Under the pieces are notes generated by a model. That model was not told where the DNA came from. It did not search any database and saw only the letters and a program-made list of their open reading frames with translations. Both the position numbers and the translations under genes were made by a program. 64,000 nucleotides of DNA from positions 132,179,937 to 132,243,936 of the forward strand of contig OY821520.1 in NCBI GenBank assembly GCA_963682025.1, read 5' to 3'. The first letter of the stretch is position 1, and the number at the start of each line of letters is the position of its first letter. This document shows positions 1-9,727 of this stretch, piece after piece. The stretch is from Cordilura impudica. Its lineage: Eukaryota; Arthropoda; Insecta; Diptera; Scathophagidae.

Positions 1-876
1 AATTCCATCCATCCATCCAAAAATCGTTTTTCACTTCAAAATGCTGCAAAAAAAAAAATTGAAAAACTCTTCGTCACTACTTCAGGAAACATGTCACCCC
101 CCCTTAAGAAACTTTTAGGAACCTTGCTCTAAAACGTTTTTTTTTTCTATGCTTTTCTATTTTTTCTACAATAATATGGAGTTCGGTTATAACGAACTCG
201 GCGGGACCGACCAAATTAGTTCGTTATAGATTAAGTTCGTTATAACCGTAGTATTTTTTGTTTGTTTTGTCCGAAAGGTTTAAAAATTTTTTTTAGTTGA
301 ATAAGTTTACTTATTTTGATGCATTTTAAAAAGTTATAAAACATAAATTAAATTATTAAATTATTAAGACTAAAATTACCGAGTTTCTATCAAAATAAAA
401 TATTTTTTTAAAATCATATAATATTAAAAACTTCTTATGTATAAAACAGAAAATATAAAACAAAGGTTGGCTACTGGCAAACTTATGCGAAAATATACAT
501 TAAAGGACCTTTTACAAAACTTCATTTGAAAATCGAAGTTTTTGGTTTGTATTTTTTACAACTGTTTCCCGATTTTTTTTTTTTTTAAATTTTAAAAACA
601 TTAAAATTATTTTTTTTTAAATATATAAAATATAGGAAAATTTTAAAATGGGAAAAAAAAATTTGTTTAAGTCAAAATAAACGGGCGCCTAGGCGCCACT
701 CAATCCACTAGTATAGTAATAATAGTAATAAAAATAAATAGATAAATAATTTAATAAAATTTAATCTTAATCACATTAGATCCATTTATATCATATCTAT
801 TTTTATACTTAATTTATTGTAGCTGATGAAGTATTTAAGTTTTGTCACCTTTTAAAAAACCAGTCTTTCATCCAGC
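1..876. other. AT-rich non-coding stretch
   Basis: No gene is seen. The stretch is dominated by A/T runs. It contains an inverted repeat at 184-248 and, at 813-818, an AATAAA on the minus strand that would serve the decayed coding region to its right. Confidence 0.6.
184..248. repeat. 15-bp exact inverted repeat, possible Tigger/pogo end remnant
   Basis: CGGTTATAACGAACT at 184-198 is repeated as its exact reverse complement at 234-248, with another TTCGTTATA between them. Ends built from 'TATAACGAA' blocks are common in arthropod Tigger/pogo-like transposons, so a solo-end remnant is my inference. No transposase is next to it. Confidence 0.4.
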
Positions 877-1862
877 TTATTTGTCGCATTTATTTGCTGC
901 TTTTTTAGCCAATCCTTTCTTGGCGTTACTAGGTTCAGCTGTAGATTTCGCTGCTGGTTTCTTTTTTGGCTTTGGAGAGAAATCGCATTGAGTAGAGGCA
1001 GAAAACTTTTTCACCTTGAGTCTTCCATCGACAAGCGGTATATAAGCATTAGGGCGGGTCGATTTGCAGGGAAGCCAAAAAATCGCTCAAGTGACAAGGA
1101 AAATCATATTCTAGGGCTCAAAATAAGAAACTTTGCCCAAGGAACCATTCCCCTAAAACGAATTCTGATGTCCCGACTTTTGACCTGTCTGTCTGTCTGT
1201 CAGCCATGGGGCAGCCCCATTCCCCCTCATGCAATTGATCTGAAACTTGGCCCATAGTCTTGTTGTGACTACAGATTAATTTTGGGGTAGTCACGCAGTG
1301 TCACGCATAGTCACGGAGTGATTTAAAGTTATTTACCCCCTTCATCCGATCGATCTTATTGAATAACATAACATAGTCAAGTATGATTATTATTTATTAG
1401 CGGAGTTTAAGATACGTATACGTATGAGTGTTAATTTTAATATTAAATCAAACATAGTCAGCCCAGTTCTAAACAAAAAATGGTGATTTTTTGAAATGTT
1501 TGTATGGGAAATCCCCCAGGGGGTACCAGGGGGTGTGTTACTGGCATGGTAGGGTCGGCCCTCCAAAGTTAGTGTGTGTCGATCTTATTTTGATCCCTAG
1601 AATACGGTTTTCCTTCTCACTTGGGCGATTTTTAAATCGACCCGCCCTAATAAGCATGTTATTGAGCGGTGCCATCGATTGTTACCGTAGCATCAAATCT
1701 GCTCTTCAGTGCTTTCAATATTTCCTCATGATCTTCTTTGCTACTAAAAACTATTTTAGTTTATTTAGAATAATTCTTTGCCCAACGAAATAAAGCAGTC
1801 GCATCTAAGATGTGATCTTCGCTGCATTTCTTTTAAGGTTTGCTCCAATACCACTACATCGG
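877..1862 (-). pseudogene. Decayed terminal coding region, unrecognised, split by a hAT MITE
   Basis: Read on the minus strand and skipping the insert at 1050-1649, the sequence gives coherent protein pieces: EDHILDATALFRWAKNYSK, a TAA, then TKIVFSSKEDHEEILKALKS and RFDATVTIDGT. After a frame change it continues LIPLVDGRLKVKKFSASTQC and ends in a Lys/Pro/Ala-rich basic tail, NAKKGLAKKAANKCDK, before TAA at 877-879. AATAAA follows about 60 nt downstream, as at a real 3' end. The stop, two frame changes and the transposon insertion show it is dead. The basic tail suggests a nuclear or nucleic-acid-binding protein, but I do not recognise the family. A processed pseudogene and the last exon of a lost gene are both possible. 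Confidence 0.45.
1050..1649. mobile_element. hAT-type MITE, copy A, with 8-bp TSD
   Basis: The 600-bp element has inverted ends TAGGGCGGGTCGATTT and AAATCGACCCGCCCTA. It is flanked by a perfect 8-bp duplication, ATAAGCAT, at 1042-1049 and 1650-1657. The duplication length and its T at position 2 and A at position 7 fit the hAT superfamily. The inside carries a GTCT/GTCY run and repeated 'AGTCACGCA' blocks and no transposase. Two related copies are in this window (9558-14103 interrupted, and 17856-18583). Confidence 0.8.
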
Positions 1863-1884
1863 AAGACATCGGTTTAAAAAGTTG

Positions 1885-2090
1885 GATCACGCCCCATATA
1901 TATGATAATCTGGATGTTACGATTATTTTGGTTGGTCTTATAGGGGTTATTTGTACGAGAGCTTGGTCTGAACAGCCACTGATTTTTGGAAACTGTTGCT
2001 GAGTCGATCGTTGTAATAAAAGGTGGGTCTAGGTCAAATATTTTTGGTAGCTACAAACATCAGCACCAACCACATAGTAGTATAGGGTAT
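1885..2090 (-). mobile_element. Helentron-like fragment (main family)
   Basis: It matches the 5' part of the main ~0.78-kb family in reverse: a block resembling ATTTGTATGGGGGCTAGGTC, then GTCGATCG, GGTGGGTCTAGGTCAAATAT and a terminal TAGTAGTATAGGGTAT. The microsatellite core and the hairpin half are missing. Confidence 0.6.
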
Positions 2091-3371
2091 GGTTTTATTT
2101 TGTAAAATAAAATAGTTATAATCTTTTATTTTTCATTATTTTTTTTTTCGTTAGAGAAAAAACTAACGAGGATAATGAAAGTAGCTGAAATTTTTTAAGT
2201 AGGTATGTTTTTCTTATATAAAAATTAATTAAAATTTGAAAACTAATGATGAGCATCCACTTGTCGAGTCAACTGTAATTTCCTGTAATTTCTACAGTTA
2301 AGTTTAAATTCGTAATGAAACATTTGTTATACGACAAATTTTCATATATAAAAAAAAAAAAAAATATATACAACTTTTTTGTAAATGTCTGGTGATGGCA
2401 AAAATATGTGGTATGTCAATTGACATGTGTGATATGGCGTAGGCATAGCATGAAATCGAAAATTGGCCTTATATATCAAATACAGGGTTTCATTAAAAGA
2501 ATGACGTCGAATATAGCCAAACTCTTTTGTATCATATAAAGGAGCAAAATGGGTGGAAAGTCTTGCAATACTTTGAAATATTCTTAAAATAAAACATATT
2601 TGTAATCTGGATGATAATGCAAACGCGGCCGGGATCATTTCCAATAATTCCAATTTCTTCAGTAAGTCTTAATAATAGCTTATAACATAAAAAAACTGAA
2701 GTGGAAACTTCCTACACGTTAATTTGTATGAATACATTTCCTATTTAAAAAAATTTTTCTCTCAGAAATCATTACATTTGAAGAGAAAAAAAAAAGGTTT
2801 TGAGCGTAGCAGTAATTATATTTTCGATTGAAGCACATAATAACATCTTAATTACATCTGTTTGAAAATATAAAGCAAATAAAGTATAAATGTAGTTGCA
2901 GTTTTTCTTTTCACCAACTTGTTTCGTTTTATTAAAGTTTTTGCAGTTTCAAAAAAAAGTTTCTATAAAGACTATTCAAAATTATATCCATTTAAAGAAT
3001 CTTTAAGAGTTCTAGTTTAGATATTTTTATTATTATAGTTTTGATTTCCGAACCAAGTTTAAAGTTTTTATTATTACCAGGCTAAGTAACAAAGCTAGAA
3101 AAATTAAAGCATTTGACAGTAGTATTTAATCGAAACCATATAAGGATATTGGAGGTAAGATTTGTTGACATCTTGGCATTAAGATCCTTTTGGCCTGATA
3201 TTTTTAAATACCATACAAAAAATTGCTAAGATAATAGTCTTTAATTTCGTTCTATTAGGTACGTTCCCGAGCGAGTAAATAAAGTTCTTAAAAAAAAAAG
3301 AAATAAAAATTATGAGCGCAGTTTTACTGTATTTGTTTTGCTAGTTTAAACGTATAAATTTTTTTCATCTG
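2091..3371. other. AT-rich non-coding stretch
   Basis: I see poly-A/T runs and no reading frame with protein-like composition on either strand, no hairpin-terminated repeat and no RNA gene. Confidence 0.5.
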
Positions 3372-4125
3372 TAGTATGATGATGTGGTCAGTTTAAAATG
3401 ACATTGTACTGATATATGTAACTACCAAAAATAGACCCACCTGTTGTTATACCGATCGACTTAGAATCACTTTCTGAGTCGAGATAATGATGTCTGTCTG
3501 TCCGTCTGTGTGTCCACGTAAACCTTGTAATCATACTTTTGACGAGATTTGGTATAAAAGCTTCTATAAAGCATGGCATGAAAGCTATTGAAATTGGCGA
3601 AACCTGGTGCATGTTCAGACATAGTCCCCATACAAATGACACCTATTAAATGGACTTAAATTGCCATATGATCCAAATTATCTTATAGATCTCGGTTAAA
3701 TTAGGTTTTTGTGTGTTTATTACACCCATTAAACAGTAGTCCAAAAATAGATCCTATAAGACAATTCTTAGGCAAAGCCCCCATACAAAGCTGCTTCCCG
3801 ATCTTCACTTAAATCTATCAAAAAACAAAAATATTGCACAGATTTTTCTCAAATTTGGTTTGTATATGTTTTTGCAAAAAATAAGTGACCTTAACAAATA
3901 CGGTCAGGATGGGTGCATTTTGCGATCAAGTCCCCATATAAATATAGCATCCGATATGAACAGTTTCATATCCAAAGGAGGAGAAATTAATAACAATGCC
4001 ACTCAAATTTGGTTTATGCTTATGTTCTATATCCAATTAGTTGGGCCTAAGAGATAGGTTCTTTAAACGCATGGTGCACGTTATCGTATAGTCGGTCTAG
4101 ACCGACTATAATTCTCTTCCTTGTT
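3372..4125 (+). mobile_element. Helentron/DINE-1-like element, diverged copy
   Basis: This is an older copy of the main family. The core microsatellite (TGTCTGTCTGTCCGTCTGTG) is at about 3490-3511. The 3' end has the perfect palindrome AGTCGGTCTAGACCGACT at 4090-4107, then ATAATTCTCTTCCTTGTT. The 5' subterminal repeat TATACCCTATACCA has decayed. Confidence 0.7.
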
Positions 4126-4480
4126 ATTTGTGGAAAAAAGCTTCAAGTTTTTACTATCAGTTACCTAATAAAGCTAGAAGGATGGAAAATTTTTTTATAT
4201 GTGTGCTACTACATAATTAAGTATGAAATATAGAATTTTTTCACAAGATGTTATTGGATATTTCAAAGGATATAGAGGATAACATTTTAAAGGCATTTAT
4301 TGAGTTCTCTTTGTACACACAGAAAACAGATTCATTGTGGTTACCGAAGTTATTGCCAACCGAATTGCTATGCAATTAATAGGCGAATTTTAAAGTTAAT
4401 AGTTTGCCATAATATTAAATGGTTGGTGGCTATTTAATTTCTGTTGATAAAATCAAAAATGCGATTGTTAAGATTTAGAA
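4126..4480. other. Non-coding stretch
   Basis: No gene or RNA is seen. A short segment (GTTTTTACTATCAGTTACC..AAAGCTAGAA) resembles one at about 3066-3105, on the other side of the Helentron-like copy. Confidence 0.4.
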
Positions 4481-4576
4481 AGGTTAGCAAAAGTTAGATC
4501 GATTCTGATAGTGAGGGGTAAAAATAGAGGCTAAATTAGAAGACCAGTATCGCGGCGTTTGTTTATGTTAGTTAAA

Positions 4577-6537
4577 AATTCCCAGAGCAATGCAAATGGC
4601 TTTTGTCGCTCGGAGAAAAATTTGCAATACCAATAAATAAAGAAAATTTTTCACCAATTAAAATTATAGCGGACATCGAACAAGCAATCCTTTCACTTGA
4701 GACAGATAGAGAAAGAGAAGTGGCGAGAGTAAGAACCAGCAACAGAGTTTCCACTTACAAAAATAAAATAAGAAATTCGGAAAAGGAAAAATTTATACTA
4801 GCAGTGTACAAAAATACAATGGCATTTTTAAAGAAAAATAAGGACATTATTGTCATTACAAAAGCAGATAAAGGAAACAAAACTGTGATACTTTACAAAG
4901 AAGACTATATGACAAAAATGAATCAACTACTGGATGACAAAAATACATATAAGACGATGAGAGAGGATATTACACGAAAATTACAAACTAAAAATAACAA
5001 CATAATCAACGATTTACATAAATCAAAATTCATAAATACCCGGGAAAAAAACCAACTTCATAGTTCAGCAGCCCAAGCACCAAAATTATACGGACTTCCA
5101 AAAATACACAAGGATGGTACACCATTAAGGCCAATATCGGCGTCGCAGAAGGTCCCATGTTACAATTTAGCAAAGTATATAGGAAAGATTTTACAAAATA
5201 TGGTCTCCGATGAATACAATATTAAACATGCCTACCAACTAAAAGAAAAACTTTCCAACATCACACTAGACGATAACGAGGTTTTTATATCTTATGATGT
5301 TATTGCGCTTTTCACCAACATTCCAATATACACGGCGATAAATATAATTATGAAAAAGTGGGACATTATAAAGAAATAAACGAACATTCCAAAAACACAA
5401 TTCCTTAAAATATTACAATTTTTTCTAAAAGACAATAATTATTTCAAATTCGAAGATAAAATATACAATCAAACTTTTGGCATGCTTATGGGAAACCCAC
5501 TATCACCAACAATTGCAAATATAGTATTAGATGATCTGCTAGATGAAACTAAAAAACAATTAGATAAAGAAAACATAGAAGTAAAAATAATATTAAAATA
5601 CGTAGATGACTTTTTCGCTATAATTAAAAAAGATGACAATACCAAAATTCTAGAACTTCTCAACAGATATCACAACAAACTTAAATTCACTTCGGAAATG
5701 GAGAACAATAATCATTTACCATTCTTAGACGTAAAACTTCACCGAAAAGACAACAAAATTGCTTTTGACTGGTACAAAAAACATTTAGCTTCAGGGCGAA
5801 TTATCAACTTCCATTCCACACAGCCTAAGAAAATGGTTGTTAACACTGCCAACAACTTTATAGAAAAAATTTTAACAATCAGCGATCCTGAGTTTAAAAG
5901 TAAAAATATTGAAATAATAAAAGAAACTTTATCTAAAAACAGTTTGCCAAAACAAACAATTAACACACTTATACAAAATTACACCTGCCCGAAAAATAAA
6001 AAACAAACAAAAAGTCAATAAGATGACAACCCTGAATTAAAAAGTTATTTCTCAGTTAACTTTATTCCTTCGCTCACAGACACAAAAACAATGAGAGCGA
6101 TCATACCAAATACAAACACACAATTTGCCCACAAATCAAACACCACACTGCGAACTCTTTTCTCCAACACAAAAGGGAAAACAGCGAAAACGGAACAGAG
6201 CAGCGTTGTGTATCAAATTTCGTGTAAGTGGAATGAAGAAAACGGGGAGCAGTGCAATATATTTTATATTGGACAAACAAAAAGAACATTAAACACACGG
6301 AGAGCAGAGCACGAAGCTGATATAAAGAGAAAAAAACAAACAACTGGATTGGCACAACAGATGTATGAGAATAACCACAGAGCGGATTTCACCAACATAA
6401 AAATTTTAGATATTGAGAGGAGGGAAAACACAAGACTGACGTTGGAAAGCCTTAGTATACAACAAAAAGGAGAGTTTTCTATGAACACAAAAGAAGATAA
6501 AAACGACACAAATTCTGTTTATACTTTAGTATTGTAG
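4577..6537 (+). pseudogene. Penelope-like RT + GIY-YIG endonuclease, two in-frame stops
   Basis: One continuous frame (no shifts) runs through the element, broken only by TAA at 5377-5379 and TAA at 6019-6021. Order: an N-terminal region starting in mid-protein with LLSLGEKFAIPINKENFSP; RT fingers with KLYGLPKIHKDGTPLRPI; RT motif A, ISYDVIALFTNIP; MGNPLSPTIANIVLDDL; the catalytic box KYVDDFF; then the GIY-YIG nuclease domain with SVVYQISC and FYIGQTKRTLNTR and the conserved H in AEHEAD. Such proteins copy RNA into DNA and nick the target; in PLEs the GIY-YIG nuclease replaces the APE of LINEs. The missing N-terminus means this copy never had a complete product, and the two stops would kill it anyway. 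Family assignment is secure; the subfamily is not. Confidence 0.85.
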
Positions 6538-6712
6538 CAACTGTGACATTAGTGTAGTAATTATTTGTGGTAGTTTTATTTATTATATATATTTTTTTTA
6601 ATTTTACAACTTTGACAACCGCTTTTTGGGATATTTATTTAATTAATACTGGACGACCATTTCCGATGTCAATTATAATTGTTAAATAATTTCCAAAATA
6701 ATAAAAAATTAA

Positions 6713-6749
6713 CCCTGAAGAAGTCGGCATAGACCGACGAAACGTTGGG
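6713..6749 (+). ncRNA. Hammerhead-like hairpin in the Penelope-like 3' UTR
   Basis: CTGAAGA (6715-6721) fits the hammerhead core CUGANGA. It is followed by stem GTCGG (6723-6727), a short loop, CCGAC (6734-6738), then GAAAC and GTTGGG. PLEs are known to carry hammerhead motifs. There is one extra A between the core and the stem and no obvious stem III, so self-cleavage is unproven. Confidence 0.45.
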
Positions 6750-7324
6750 AAACTTATGAAATAAACTTCGTTTTATTTGCATATTCAAAATCGACCAGTA
6801 AGCTCGAAACAACAATAAATATTTAAAAAAAAAATTTTTAATCGACCTTCGAACTTTGCAGTCAAATGCCGATATTCATCATATTGTTTATATGTTTTTT
6901 TTGGCTATAACTCGTTGACTAATTGATATTTTTTCAATCTGTAAAAGCCAAATTAGTGCTAGGGACCTGTGCAACAATTGACTAAGAAAGTTTTTGTGGT
7001 GCTTATGAAGCAAAATGTTGGAAGGACTATTTGTTTCATGCTTTTTGAAACTATTTTCCACAAACCCAAGTCTTTTTTGCTTTCTGTTTCATCTATAATA
7101 TGCATTTCAGTTTCTTCAATAAATTTCATTTTAAAAGAAAGCAATCATTATATAAAACTTGCATTTTCCAGCTTAATATTAATTTACTTCTCATTTTTTA
7201 TGTACCAATTTTTTTCAGTGTTGGTTTTGAGGAAACACTGAAAAAGAAATTATAAACATTTTGGAAAAAATATATTTCTGAAATGTTAGTTATGAAAAGT
7301 TTTAAGTAAAAAAAATCAAATAAA

Positions 7325-8052
7325 TTAAATTAATGATTTGGCCAGTTGCCGTTTAGCAGGCGGCTGTGGATCAACATCACTGCTCTCTCTAATATCTTGG
7401 TCATCGTGATCATCATCAGAAAGGTCGATAATTTCGTCCAACAGATATTCTGGAATTTCATCTTTGTCTTCCCCTTCTTCCTCTTTTTCCTCGTCGTCCT
7501 CTTCTTCAAAGGTGTTTTTATACCACCAAAAAATTTCCGTTAATGTTTCATAGGATGTACCTTCACCAGGGTCGTATTCTGAGAAGAAATCCATGGATAT
7601 AGCAGCGGCGGTTGTAGTACTGATATCTGTTTGAAGATCAATACTTCGGTATGTTGGCACTGGAACGAGTTCTGAGTGCGGTAATGGTAATTGCACACTT
7701 GGCACTACTACATAAGTTTTATTCTTTGCTTTCCTTCTATTCAAAGGTTTATGGTAGTTGATATATCAATAGCAATTTTCTTCTTGATTCTAGCTGTTAT
7801 CTAACCACATCATTGGTATACCAAAAGCATAGCCTTCTACTTTTCACTTTTCCATTGCATAAGAGTTGAATAGCAATTAAAGCAAACTTTTTTAGGGGCA
7901 TAGTTTACGTCAGTCATAAACTCTTGCGAGAAATATTGTTTACAGGCTTCCAAAAAAAAAAAATCACTCGCATTGCCACATTTTTCATCGCCTGCTATGA
8001 AACGTCCACAAACATTACAAAAATGGTCCATTTTACATTTTGGTTCCGACAT
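7325..8052 (-). pseudogene. Cys-rich 'FGIPMMW' family protein inside the foldback element
   Basis: From ATG at 8052 the first 71 residues hold paired cysteines CNVCGRF and VCFNCYSTLMQW, spaced like a treble-clef/zinc module. A frame change after WKSEK then gives YAFGIPMMWLDN. A further piece continues NRRKAKNKTYVVVPSVQLPL PHSE, then an acidic stretch (EEEDDEEKEEEGEDKDE), and ends PQPPAKRQLAKSLI. The order Cys pairs, FG(I/V)PM.W, N.K.K..Y..LPS...P.PH matches, from memory, a family of uncharacterised arthropod proteins. Function is unknown. This copy has lost the piece that in relatives holds a second DCYFC-type motif. Copy 2 keeps only the two ends of the gene. I cannot tell whether it is a captured host gene or an element-encoded protein. 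Confidence 0.5.
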
Positions 8053-8702
8053 TTTTAATACAATATATATTATACAATGTTTTTTTTTTTTTGTTATTTT
8101 TATGAAACCGATTCACGTAACTTAAATCACTCACAAAATGAAATAAGTTCCAAAAAAAATTAATAGCGAATTTTATCACGACCGAGCGAAAATTAAATGA
8201 CATCAGCTTCGGTTGAGTTTCGAGTCTTAACTGAATCTTCATTTTTGAAATTAGTTCGCTTATATGAAATAAAAAAAATCGCTACCTCTGCGGTGGTTGA
8301 AAACAAAAAAGTTGTTTTACTAATTCCTAATTCTTGGAACTTCCCTTTTTAATTACTTCCACCTAAATCGCTATTTATTTAATGGTTTTTGGGATCTTTA
8401 ACGCAAGTTATCGACTAGGACCATTTTCTTTTCAAATGAAATTTCTTGAAGAAACTGAGAAGCATATTATAGAACAAACGGAAAGCAAAAAAGACTTAGT
8501 TTTGTAGAAAATATTTTTAAAAAGCATGAAAAAAAATAATTTTTCCAACATTTTGCTTCATATGCACCACAAAAATTTTCTAAATCAATTTTTTTTAAAA
8601 TTCTAATTGTTGCAAAGGTCTATAGCAATAATTTGGCTTTTACTGAGTGAAAAAATATCAATTAGTCGACGAGTTATAGCCAAAAAAAAAACATATAAAC
8701 AG

Positions 8703-8929
8703 CAGTAATTAAACATTATTAAACATAATTTAACAAAAAAAAAAAAAAAAAAAAGAAGAAATCATACAGTGAGTGCCAATAAAATGTAAACTTTTGTACT
8801 GTCGATATCAAACAATTGCACAATATAATTTAAAAATCTTTTATTTATTAAAAAACAAACTCGGAATATTTTTCAATAACACTCTTACTTAGTCAAACCA
8901 TATAAATTATGCGGTCATATATTTTCTAT
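8703..8929. other. AT-rich spacer with poly-A
   Basis: An A20 run at about 8735-8753 follows the truncated right arm of the foldback element. No gene is seen. Confidence 0.4.
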
Positions 8930-9325
8930 GTTACGAATACTATGGCAAACTCAATATTGTACTGCAGTTAAAATTAGGATACTTATCGCCAAAACGTATT
9001 TAATGACTTTATTGTTATACGGTTGTGAACTTTTCGCGATACGCAGAGTAGACGGAGAAGACGACGCAGAGCAGACGGAAAATGAACGTGGTATTTAATA
9101 ATATTGTGCGTTATGTATATTGTCTGAAAAGATGTGACCATATCTCTTCTTTTTCTATTTTGCTTTTTGGTATTACCTTTGATAATCTACTAAAAGTTAG
9201 ACTTCTACTGTTCACGCATAAAATTGTATATACCTGCATATACCTGCAAGCCAGAACATATTTATGAACGTCTTAGTCTCTCGAGATATAATATTAACTA
9301 ATCGAAAGAATAAAGTGGATGAGAC
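8930..9325 (+). pseudogene. LINE C-terminal fragment, decayed
   Basis: Broken frames give LLYGCELFAIRRVDGEDD, then FNNIVRYVYCLKRCDHISSF and DNLLKVRLLLFTHKIVYT. This is the typical layout downstream of the RT in Jockey/CR1-group LINEs (LLYGCE.., ..NRY.., ..HKI..). No RT core is present. Confidence 0.55.
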
Positions 9326-9334
9326 TGCTAGCCT

Positions 9335-9548
9335 TATAAAGATATCAACAGAGCCAACTCAGCATGCCATTCATGATCATCTAGATTTGAAAAAGCTTTC
9401 TGCTCTATGGTTGCCGCGATTTTTAACAGCTGATAAAAACTGAAACGTGTTCATGATTTCGATTGGAGATGTTTGAAGTGAACTCAAGTGAATCTTTACG
9501 TCGATTCAGGGCAATGGATGAGACGTAGATTCATGGTTATATATCGGA
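9335..9548 (+). pseudogene. mariner transposase fragment
   Basis: Broken frames read DHLDLKKLSALWLPRFLTAD and then ESLRRFRAMDET*IHGY, the mariner stretch that ends in the first catalytic Asp (..DETWIH..). The Trp of DETWIH is TAG here. The later DDD blocks are absent. Confidence 0.55.
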
Positions 9549-9635
9549 GTCCAATAGACGCACCCATGCCAGTGGCGCACCCCTTGGAAACTCCCTGGGG
9601 GGTTCCCCATACAAACATTTCAAAACATCCTCATT

Positions 9636-9666
<31 letters not shown>

Positions 9667-9727
9667 TTTCAGTCTATGGATACAATATTATCCTTACAGA
9701 CTAGCATCTAAATCTAAAGTAAATAAC

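Larger units (their letters stand above)
4574..6830 (+). mobile_element. Penelope-like retroelement, 5'-truncated
   Basis: The element contains a Penelope-type reverse transcriptase followed by a GIY-YIG endonuclease, then a 3' UTR with a hammerhead-like hairpin and the tail AACAACAATAAATATTTAAA. It begins in mid-protein directly after the left arm of the foldback element, so it is a 5'-truncated insertion. The same arm is continuous in copy 2 near 14660. Confidence 0.85.
4481..8702 (-). mobile_element. Long-TIR (foldback) DNA element, copy 1, interrupted by a Penelope-like element
   Basis: The left arm is 4481-4573 plus 6831-7145 and the right arm about 8385-8702. The arms are inverted copies of each other, for example GGCTATAACTCGTTGACTAA on the left against TTAGTCGACGAGTTATAGCC on the right. 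The intact copy 2 (14553-16189) defines the family and shows that the sequence between 4573 and 6831 is an insertion. The right end is truncated relative to copy 2, and the left lacks the outer CACTGTGGAACAAATTC. Cargo is the small Cys-rich gene at 7325-8052. No transposase is visible, so it is probably non-autonomous. The superfamily is undetermined. Confidence 0.65.

Noticed and set aside
988..1257. Open frame across the left half of the hAT MITE
   Set aside because: It starts at TTG in the decayed coding region and runs through MITE sequence; related frames in the other MITE copies are also repeat sequence.
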